This document shows, one piece after another, positions 25,732 through 32,724 of a stretch of 64,000 nt of DNA. The stretch comes from an uncultured Holdemania sp. GTDB taxonomy: Bacteria; Bacillota_I; Bacilli_A; Erysipelotrichales; Erysipelotrichaceae. How positions within the stretch are numbered: position 1 is the stretch's first letter; each line of letters opens with the position of its first letter. The position numbers and the translations under genes are program-made. The stretch spans positions 1 through 64,000 of the forward strand of contig CAMQTJ010000004.1 in the NCBI GenBank assembly GCA_947037125.1, read 5' to 3'. The notes beneath the pieces were generated by a model. The model was not told where the DNA came from and searched no databases. It was given only the letters and a program-made list of their open reading frames with translations.

Positions 25732-27234
25732 ATGCTTGTAGAAATGAAGGGAATTACTAAAGAATTTGGTCCAGTTGTTGCTGTAAATAATGTTGACTTT
25801 AAAATTGAATCAGGTCAAATTATTGGGCTTTTAGGAGAAAATGGAGCAGGTAAATCAACATTAATGAATGTCCTTGCTGGTACTTTTTTACCTACTAAAG
25901 GTGAAGTTTTTATTGATGGAAAAAAGAAAGTTATTAATAATGCACAAATTGCCAAAGAGTGTGGAATCAGATTTATTCATCAAGAATTAAATTTATGTAA
26001 TGACTTAAGTGTATTAGAAAATATGTTTTTAGCACAAGAAATTACAAATAAAGGAATTACAAATACTAAAGAAATGAATAGATTATGTACTGAAGTTTTC
26101 GAAAGAATGAATGTTAATATACATCCAAATGAAAATGTAGGAAATCTTCAAGCTGCTGATAAACAACTTTTAGAAATAGCAAAGTCATTATTATTTAAAT
26201 CAGAATTAATAATAATGGATGAACCTACAACTGCTTTATCAACAAATGAAATTGAGAATTTGTTCAATATTATGAGACAATTACAAAGTGAGAATGTTAG
26301 TTTTATTTTCATATCACATAAAATGCCTGAACTATTTGCTGTTTGTGATAATTATTATATTATGCGCGATGGAACTTATGTGGCTAATGGTAAATTTAAA
26401 GATATTAAAGAAAGTGAAATAACAAAATTGATGATTGGTCGCTCACTTGCAGACGATTCATTTGCAAATAAGATAGATTATAGTTGTGACGAAGTCGTAT
26501 TGTCTGTAAAAGATTTAAATAGCGAATTGTTTCATAATATTAGTTTTGATTTACACAAGGGTGAAATACTTGCGATTACAGGACTTCAAGGTTCTGGTAA
26601 GGAAGCTATTGCAGATGCTTTGTTTGGAGCTGAAAAATATACTGGTGAGATTAGAATTGGTAATGAATTAATTAAAAGTAATTCTAAGATTATAAAATAT
26701 ATGAAAAAAGGAATTGCGCTTGTTCCAAGAATGAGAAAAGAGCGTGGTATATTAAATGATTTAAGTATTTATGATAATTTGTCAATTGGATTCATTAATA
26801 CTAAATTTAAAAAACTACTGATTAGTTCAAAAGAAGAAAATGCACGATTTGATCGACAAAAAAAAGCTATGCGTATTAAGGTAGGTAATCCTAATAATCC
26901 AATTACATCACTATCAGGTGGTAATCAACAAAAAGTTATTTTAGGACGTTGGTTAGAAACTGATGCAAAAGTAATGTTGTTTGATAATCCAACTCAAGGG
27001 ATTGATGTAGGTGCTAAATTTGAAATATATCACTTGATTTTAGAATTAGCTAAAAGAGGTAAATCAATAATCGTATTTAGTGCTGAATACCCTGAAATAT
27101 CAAAAGTTTGTGATAATTGTATAGTTTTATATAAAGGTGAAATAGCAGCAAATATTAAAAGAGACAAGTTAAATGAAGTTGATGTTATGAAATACTCAAC
27201 AGGTTTAACAGGGGAGGAAAAGACAAATGATTAA
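25732..27234 (+). CDS. Sugar ABC transporter ATPase with two ATP-binding domains (RbsA/MglA type)
   Basis: 500 residues with tandem nucleotide-binding domains. The N-terminal one has a full Walker A (GENGAGKST, about residue 38), Walker B (LIIMDEPTTAL) and H-loop; its signature region reads LQAADKQLLEIAKSL. The C-terminal one has a degenerate Walker A (GLQGSGKEAI), signature LSGGNQQKV and VMLFDNPTQGIDVGA in place of the Glu, as in other carbohydrate-uptake-2 ATPases. GGAGGAA precedes the ATG. Overlaps the permease gene by 8 nt. Confidence 0.92.
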   Translation: MLVEMKGITKEFGPVVAVNNVDFKIESGQIIGLLGENGAGKSTLMNVLAGTFLPTKGEVFIDGKKKVINNAQIAKECGIRFIHQELNLCNDLSVLENMFLAQEITNKGITNTKEMNRLCTEVFERMNVNIHPNENVGNLQAADKQLLEIAKSLLFKSELIIMDEPTTALSTNEIENLFNIMRQLQSENVSFIFISHKMPELFAVCDNYYIMRDGTYVANGKFKDIKESEITKLMIGRSLADDSFANKIDYSCDEVVLSVKDLNSELFHNISFDLHKGEILAITGLQGSGKEAIADALFGAEKYTGEIRIGNELIKSNSKIIKYMKKGIALVPRMRKERGILNDLSIYDNLSIGFINTKFKKLLISSKEENARFDRQKKAMRIKVGNPNNPITSLSGGNQQKVILGRWLETDAKVMLFDNPTQGIDVGAKFEIYHLILELAKRGKSIIVFSAEYPEISKVCDNCIVLYKGEIAANIKRDKLNEVDVMKYSTGLTGEEKTND

Positions 27235-28216
27235 AAACATCAAAGAAATAAATATTAAAACTTTAGCTAAAAAAGTAGTGCAGGATTATAGTTATTGGTT
27301 ATCTTTTGTTTTACTTGTAATAATTGCAGCCTCAATGAATCCATTTTTCTTTACTTGGAATAATATTACAAATATCTTTGTACAAAGTGCAATGATTGGT
27401 ATTATTGCAATGGGTATGAGTATGGTAATTTCAGCTGGGCAAATTGATATTTCAGTTGGTTCACAAGTTGCTTTATTAGGTGGATTTGGTATTCAAGTAT
27501 TAAATGCTACAAATAGTCCATGGATTATGTTGATATTTTGTGTTTTAGGTGGAGCAATTATTGGTACTGTTAATGGATTATTAGTTTCAAAGGGACATAT
27601 GCCAGCAATGGTTGCGACTTTAGCAATGCAGACAACTTGTCGATCAATTATAAATTTTTATGGTCAAGGTGGTCCATTTACAGTAAAGCGTGAATTATAT
27701 GATAGTTTTAGACAAATTGCTGTTGGTGGTATTGAAATAGGTTCTATTAAAATTCCATTTATGATGATTATATTTATTGTTGTTTCTATTATCTTTGCGA
27801 TTATTATGAAACGTACAAAACTTGGTAAACATATTTATGCTGTTGGAAGTAATGAAACATCAGCAAGACTTGCAGGTATCAATGTTGATTTTGTAAAAAC
27901 AATTGTCTTTACTATTACAGGTATGTGCTGTGGTCTTACAGCTGTATTATATGCATCAAGATTAACAGCGGTTGCTTCAGCTAATGCTGCCTTTGGTTAT
28001 GAAATGGAAGCTATTGCTGCAGTTGCAATTGGTGGTACTGCAATGACAGGTGGTAAAGGTAAAATCACAGGAACATTTTTAGGTGTGTTAATGTTTAAAA
28101 TTATAAGTAACATTTTAACAAGTGCTGATGTATCATCATTCTTAAATGGTGCAATTAGTGGTACAATAATAGTTGTTGCAGTATTGCTTCAAAACTTTCA
28201 AAATAAGAAGAAATAG
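27227..28216 (+). CDS. Sugar ABC transporter permease (RbsC type)
   Basis: 329 residues with 8-10 hydrophobic segments. Diagnostic blocks: GMSMVISAGQIDISVGSQVAL, ALGG-like GGAIIGTVNGLLVSKGHMPAMVATL, GKHIYAVGSNETSARLAGI (coupling helix) and YEMEAIAAVAIGGTAMTGGKG. One permease gene is present, so it should act as a homodimer with the two-domain ATPase. GGGGAGG lies inside the end of the ATPase gene. Confidence 0.92.
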   Translation: MIKNIKEINIKTLAKKVVQDYSYWLSFVLLVIIAASMNPFFFTWNNITNIFVQSAMIGIIAMGMSMVISAGQIDISVGSQVALLGGFGIQVLNATNSPWIMLIFCVLGGAIIGTVNGLLVSKGHMPAMVATLAMQTTCRSIINFYGQGGPFTVKRELYDSFRQIAVGGIEIGSIKIPFMMIIFIVVSIIFAIIMKRTKLGKHIYAVGSNETSARLAGINVDFVKTIVFTITGMCCGLTAVLYASRLTAVASANAAFGYEMEAIAAVAIGGTAMTGGKGKITGTFLGVLMFKIISNILTSADVSSFLNGAISGTIIVVAVLLQNFQNKKK

Positions 28217-28225
28217 GAGAATTAT

Positions 28226-29269
28226 ATGATTAAAGTAGGAATAATTGGTTGTGGTAAGATTACAGAAGTGAGACATGCTCCAGAATATGATGATAACAAA
28301 GATTGTGAACTAGTTGCTTTTTTTGATAATATGCATGAAAGAGCAGAGCTTTTAGCAAAACAATATGGTGGTGTTGCTTGTGATAGTGTTGAACAATTAT
28401 TAGCGATGGATCTTGATGCAGTTAGTGTTTGTGTTGCGAATGTTGCTCATGCTCAAATTTCTATTCAAGCATTAAATGCAGGTAAACATGTTTTATGTGA
28501 AAAACCAATGGCAATAAGTGTTGATGAGTGTAATGCTATGATTGAATGTGCTAGTAAAAATAATAAACAATTAATGATTGGTCAAAATCAACGTTTCGCA
28601 AATGCTCATGTAAAGGCTCATGAACTAATTAAAAGTGGAGAAATAGGAGATGTAATTTCTTTTAGAACAACTTTTGGACATCCAGGGCCTGAAGGTTGGA
28701 CAAATGATAAAAACTCATGGTTTTTTGATAAAAAACTAGCTAAATTTGGTGCAATGGCTGATTTAGGTGTTCATAAAACAGATTTAATTCATTACTTACT
28801 AGACGATGAAGTTATTGAAGTTAGTGCAAAAGTAGTAACTTTAGATAAGAAATTTCCAGATGGTTCACCAATTACAGTAGATGATAATTCAATGTGTTTA
28901 TATACTACTAAAAAAGGTGCTCTAGGAATGATGCATGCTAGTTGGACTTTTTATGGTGAAGAAGATAATTCAACTATTATTTACGGAACAAAAGGGTGCA
29001 TTAAATGTTATAGCGATCCAAAATATTCATTAATTGTTGAAAGACGTGATCAAGATGTTGAATACTTAGAATTAGATGTTATGACATCTAATAAAGAACA
29101 AACATCAGGTGGTCGTGTTAATACATTTGTAATAGATTCATTTATTGATGCTTTAGTAAATAAAACTGATGTTGTAATTTCTGGTAAAGAAGCGAGTAAA
29201 GCAATGAGAGTTGTTTTGGCTGCTAATAAGTCTAGTGAAATTAATCAAGCAGTAAAGGTTGAATACTAA
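28226..29269 (+). CDS. Gfo/Idh/MocA-family NAD(P)-dependent oxidoreductase
   Basis: 347 residues. Rossmann fold VGIIGCGKITEVRHAPEY (residues 3-20), catalytic Lys motif VLCEKPMA (about residue 94) and MADLGVHKTDLIHYLL with the conserved His/Asp of the active site, followed by the C-terminal beta-sheet domain. The family oxidises sugars, inositols or glycosides at ring hydroxyls. Downstream of a ribose-type transporter and paired with a TIM-barrel isomerase, it may act on an imported sugar to form a keto derivative. Substrate is inference only. Confidence 0.88.
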   Translation: MIKVGIIGCGKITEVRHAPEYDDNKDCELVAFFDNMHERAELLAKQYGGVACDSVEQLLAMDLDAVSVCVANVAHAQISIQALNAGKHVLCEKPMAISVDECNAMIECASKNNKQLMIGQNQRFANAHVKAHELIKSGEIGDVISFRTTFGHPGPEGWTNDKNSWFFDKKLAKFGAMADLGVHKTDLIHYLLDDEVIEVSAKVVTLDKKFPDGSPITVDDNSMCLYTTKKGALGMMHASWTFYGEEDNSTIIYGTKGCIKCYSDPKYSLIVERRDQDVEYLELDVMTSNKEQTSGGRVNTFVIDSFIDALVNKTDVVISGKEASKAMRVVLAANKSSEINQAVKVEY

Positions 29270-29270
29270 T

Positions 29271-30260
29271 ATGAGTAGAGTTAAAGCAATCTGTAGTGGG
29301 CAATATGGTGATATTGCATTAGATGACTTATGTTTTCAAATGTCAGCTATTGGTTATCAAGCCTTAGAACTTGCTGTAGGTTCGCATTTAGATATCGAAA
29401 AATGTCTAAATGATGTTAGTTATTTAGAAAGTATTAAAGCAACATTTAAGAAACATAATATGCATATTAGTGCAATATCTGCTCACTTAATAGGTCAATG
29501 TGTGGGAGATAATCCTGATGTTAGATTAAATAATTTTGCACCTAGTAAATATCAAAATCAGCCAGAATTAATAAGAGCTTGGGCAATTGATTCAATGAAA
29601 AAAGTTGCGAAAGTTGCAAATTTATTAAATGTTAAAGTAGTAACGTGTTTTTTAGGGTCACCTATTTGGCATGCTTGGTACTCTTTTCCACAAACTACAC
29701 AAAAAATGGTTGATAAAGGTTATGCAAAGATAAAAGAGTTATGGACACCTATTTTTGATGTTTATGATGAATATGATGTATTATTAGCTCTAGAAGTACA
29801 TCCAACTGAAATTGCTTTTGATTATTATTCAACTAAAAAATTACTAGAGACTTTAGATTATCGTAAAACTTTAGGTATTAACTTTGATCCTAGTCATCTT
29901 TTATGGCAAGGAATGGATCCTGCATTGTTTTTAAGGGATTTTAAAGATCATATTTATAATGTTCATGCAAAAGATGTTAAAATTAAATTGGATGGTAGAT
30001 CAGGTATTTTAGGGTCTCATATCGAATTTGGTAATACATGTCGTGGTTGGAACTTTGTTTCTTTGGGGCATGGTAATGTTAATTTTGATGATATTACAAG
30101 AGAGCTTAATCAAATGGATTATCAAGGTCCAATATCAGTTGAATGGGAAGATAGTGGTATGGATAGAATGCTTGGTGCTAAAGAAGCCTTTGAATATATT
30201 ACAAAAATCGATTTCCAACCTTCAAATGTTAGATTTGATGATGCATTAAAAATTGATTAA
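29271..30260 (+). CDS. Sugar isomerase/epimerase, xylose-isomerase-like TIM barrel
   Basis: 329 residues from the ATG at 29271, 1 nt after the oxidoreductase stop. An in-frame TTG at 29259 is less likely. The AP-endonuclease-2/xylose-isomerase-like barrel shows its metal ligands in order: Glu in LALEVHPTE, Asp/His in NFDPSHLLWQGMD, His in NVHAKD and Glu in SVEWEDSG. Relatives epimerise keto sugars, cleave 3-keto-glycosides or isomerise inosose. The pairing with a Gfo/Idh/MocA enzyme is recurrent in such routes. It is the last gene of the operon; no kinase or aldolase is included. Confidence 0.85.
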   Translation: MSRVKAICSGQYGDIALDDLCFQMSAIGYQALELAVGSHLDIEKCLNDVSYLESIKATFKKHNMHISAISAHLIGQCVGDNPDVRLNNFAPSKYQNQPELIRAWAIDSMKKVAKVANLLNVKVVTCFLGSPIWHAWYSFPQTTQKMVDKGYAKIKELWTPIFDVYDEYDVLLALEVHPTEIAFDYYSTKKLLETLDYRKTLGINFDPSHLLWQGMDPALFLRDFKDHIYNVHAKDVKIKLDGRSGILGSHIEFGNTCRGWNFVSLGHGNVNFDDITRELNQMDYQGPISVEWEDSGMDRMLGAKEAFEYITKIDFQPSNVRFDDALKID

Positions 30261-30303
30261 GTACAAATATAAAAAGATAAGCTAATAAAACTTTAATTTA
30301 ACT

Positions 30304-30351
30304 AAAACTTATGATAGACACGGAAAATCGTGTATATATTATAGGTTTTTT
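30304..30351 (+). terminator. Terminator of the LacI-controlled sugar operon
   Basis: Imperfect long hairpin with core ACACG / CGTGT (30318-30333) and outer AAACTTAT / ATAGGTTT pairing, then six Ts. Confidence 0.65.
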
Positions 30352-30420
30352 ATATTATTTATATGTTAAATAATATTAAAAAATGATTTGATTATTTATT
30401 AACAATTTCATGTTATATTA

Positions 30421-30449
30421 TTGACAAATACATTTATAAAGTGTATTGT
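30421..30449 (+). promoter_or_regulatory. Promoter of the tetR-flavoprotein unit
   Basis: TTGACA (30421-30426), 17-bp spacer, TATTGT (30444-30449). Confidence 0.7.
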
Positions 30450-30456
30450 ATAGATA

Positions 30457-30476
30457 CTGACTGACTGGTCAGTCAG
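30457..30476 (+). promoter_or_regulatory. TetR operator
   Basis: CTGACTGAC-TG-GTCAGTCAG: perfect 9-bp arms around two central bases, placed between the -10 box and the ribosome binding site of the TetR gene. This TGAC repeat form is common for TetR-family operators; assignment to the adjacent regulator is by position. Confidence 0.85.
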
Positions 30477-30488
30477 AAAGGACTATAT

Positions 30489-31076
30489 ATGAAACCTATT
30501 GTAAATAAAAAAGAAAAGATAATTCAATCAGCAATTGAATTATTCACATTAAAAGGATTTGAAAACTGTTCTATTCAAGAAATTTGTGATCATGCAAATA
30601 TTGGTAAGGGAACTTTATATTTATATTTTGCATCTAAAGATATTTTAGTGACACAAGTTTATTTATATTGTAATTTACGTAATGTGCATGCATGTGATGT
30701 AGGATTAGAAACTGAAATAACGGTATTAGCTAAGCTTTGTAAGAGAATGCATAATGCAATTAATTGGTCAATAGCACATCCATTAGAAACTAAAATTGAG
30801 CGTTTATATTTAAAATCTGTTAAGTATAGTGCAGGATATGGATATCAAAATCAAATGAATCATTATCAAATAGTTGATAGTATCATTTGTCAAGGGATTG
30901 AAAATGGGGAACTTAAAACATTACCTGCTCCATTACTTGGTGAAATTTTCTTTGGTATAGGATCATCTTTTTTATCTTTTTATGAAAATAATATGGATTT
31001 ATATCAAGATGCTTATATGGTAGAACAAATGGAAACTGTAGTCTATGATAGTTTGAAAAAAACAAAGGAGAAATAA
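30489..31076 (+). CDS. TetR/AcrR-family transcriptional regulator
   Basis: 195 residues. The N-terminal helix-turn-helix is textbook TetR: KIIQSAIELFTLKGFENCSIQEICDHANIGKGTLYLYFASKD. The ligand-binding half is helical and unassigned. GAAAGGA lies 8 nt before the ATG. It is 1 nt upstream of the flavoprotein gene, with AAAGGAG at its end, so both are on one transcript and probably repressed by the TetR protein at the dyad upstream. The ligand is likely a substrate or toxic compound linked to the reductase. Confidence 0.92.
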   Translation: MKPIVNKKEKIIQSAIELFTLKGFENCSIQEICDHANIGKGTLYLYFASKDILVTQVYLYCNLRNVHACDVGLETEITVLAKLCKRMHNAINWSIAHPLETKIERLYLKSVKYSAGYGYQNQMNHYQIVDSIICQGIENGELKTLPAPLLGEIFFGIGSSFLSFYENNMDLYQDAYMVEQMETVVYDSLKKTKEK

Positions 31077-31077
31077 A

Positions 31078-32523
31078 ATGACAAAAAGTATTAAAGCATT
31101 AATTGCCTTACTTATGACAGTATCACTTGTAGGGTGTTCTAATGGTACGGGTAATGAAACTGCAACAAAATTTGATAAAGAAACAGATTACTTAATTATT
31201 GGTGCAGGTATTGCTGGTTTATCAAGTGCTATTGAGGCTGCTGATTTAGGTGTTGAAAACATTTTAGTAATCGACATGCTTGAGGTAATTGGTGGGGCTG
31301 CATTTGTATCTGATGGTATTTTAAATGGTTACGATACTTCAGTATCAAAAACACAAGGGTTGACAGTAACAGCACAAGATTTATATGAAGATACTATGCA
31401 AGAAAAAAATTATATTTTAGATTCAGCTTTAACACAATTAACTATGGAAAAATCAAGTGAAACAATTGAATGGTTAATTAATGACCTTAAGATTGGATTT
31501 AATCCAGAAGTAATTAATAAACCAGGTTATGGTGTAAATACTAGTACACATATTGTTGAAGGTGGTGGACCTGCTATGCGTCAACCTTACATGGATGCAA
31601 TTGCAGCCCATGAAGGTATCACAATCGAAACGAGTAGTCGCGGTGTTGATTTAATCGTTGAAAATGATGTTGTAGTTGGTGCAACTGTTGAAAAAGATGG
31701 AGAAGTATTAAGATATGGGGCTGATGCTGTTTTAGTTGCAACAGGCGGATATGCATCTAATCAAGAAATTATGAATAATGTTTATCCTGCAAACAAATAT
31801 TTCCAAACTAGTACAATGCCAGGATCTACAGGTGATGGTTTATTAATGACAACAAAAATTGGTGCAGGAACTCAATCTTTGGATCAAGTTCAAGTTTACT
31901 TAAGAGATTATAATAATCCAACATTACAAACTCAATACATGTATTCAATCTTTGTTGGAGTTGATGGTAATCGTTTTATGGATGAAAAGCGTACAGCTCA
32001 AACTTTTAATCAAGAAAATAAAGATGACGTAATTGATTTATATGGTAGAACAGGTGTTGATTATTTCTATTCTATTAATGATCATGCAACAATGGAACAA
32101 ATGGGTCTTGTAGAATCTGCCCAAACTCATGAAGGTGTTATTATTGCTGATACACTTGAAGAACTAGCACAACTTACAGGTATTAATGAAGAAAACTTAA
32201 TTAATACTGTTAATACATGGAATACAGATGTTAAAAATGGTTTAGATACACAATATGGTCGTACTCCACCATCTTTCCCATTTGCTCCAATTTCAACCGG
32301 TCCTTACTATGCACTTAAGACAACAATGTTTAATAGTGTTTGTCATGGTGGTATTATGAAAAACGAAAATGCAGAAGTTGTTAGATTTGATAATTCTGTA
32401 ATTGAAGGATTATATGCAGCTGGTGAAGTAACAACTGTTACTAACTCTAATGGATTTACTATTTCTAATGCCATTACATTTGGTAGAATTGCATCACAAA
32501 ATGCTGCTGAATACATTAAATAA
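31078..32523 (+). CDS. Surface lipoprotein flavoprotein, FAD_binding_2 (fumarate reductase-like), without FMN domain
   Basis: 481 residues. A lipoprotein signal ends in VSLVGC, then TDYLIIGAGIAGLSSAIEAA is the FAD dinucleotide fold. Further FAD_binding_2 marks are LVATGGYAS, DGNRFMDEKR (catalytic Arg region), CHGGIMKNENAEVV and GLYAAGEV...SNAITFGRIA. Unlike the protein at 16829 it has no FMN_bind domain, so a partner must deliver electrons. The stretch after GEV keeps the SNAITFGRIA form of flavocytochrome-c-type reductases. It is regulated by the linked TetR gene. It may reduce an enoate or another unsaturated compound outside the cell; the acceptor is unknown. Confidence 0.85.
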   Translation: MTKSIKALIALLMTVSLVGCSNGTGNETATKFDKETDYLIIGAGIAGLSSAIEAADLGVENILVIDMLEVIGGAAFVSDGILNGYDTSVSKTQGLTVTAQDLYEDTMQEKNYILDSALTQLTMEKSSETIEWLINDLKIGFNPEVINKPGYGVNTSTHIVEGGGPAMRQPYMDAIAAHEGITIETSSRGVDLIVENDVVVGATVEKDGEVLRYGADAVLVATGGYASNQEIMNNVYPANKYFQTSTMPGSTGDGLLMTTKIGAGTQSLDQVQVYLRDYNNPTLQTQYMYSIFVGVDGNRFMDEKRTAQTFNQENKDDVIDLYGRTGVDYFYSINDHATMEQMGLVESAQTHEGVIIADTLEELAQLTGINEENLINTVNTWNTDVKNGLDTQYGRTPPSFPFAPISTGPYYALKTTMFNSVCHGGIMKNENAEVVRFDNSVIEGLYAAGEVTTVTNSNGFTISNAITFGRIASQNAAEYIK

Positions 32524-32536
32524 TTTAAATTATTAT

Positions 32537-32573
32537 AAAACACCCTTTTGTCTATGTGATAAAGGGTGTTTTT
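32537..32573 (+). terminator. Terminator of the tetR-flavoprotein unit
   Basis: AACACCCTTT / AAAGGGTGTT arms followed by Ts, 15 nt after the stop. Confidence 0.85.
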
Positions 32574-32664
32574 ATGTTCTGTCGTGAGCCTTTTATTATT
32601 TTATGTGTTTGGTATTGTGTAAAGATTTATGTGACTTATGTGTGAGTTAAATGAGTTTATTTCG

Positions 32665-32700
32665 TAAAAAAAAGGATTGAACCATTTTAGTTCAATCCTA
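32665..32700 (-). terminator. Terminator of the recU-pbp1 unit (minus strand)
   Basis: AGGATTGAAC / GTTCAATCCT perfect 10-bp arms with an A-run on the plus strand that reads as a U-run on the minus strand. Confidence 0.85.
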
Positions 32701-32724
32701 ATACTATTTATTTAACATCACTAA

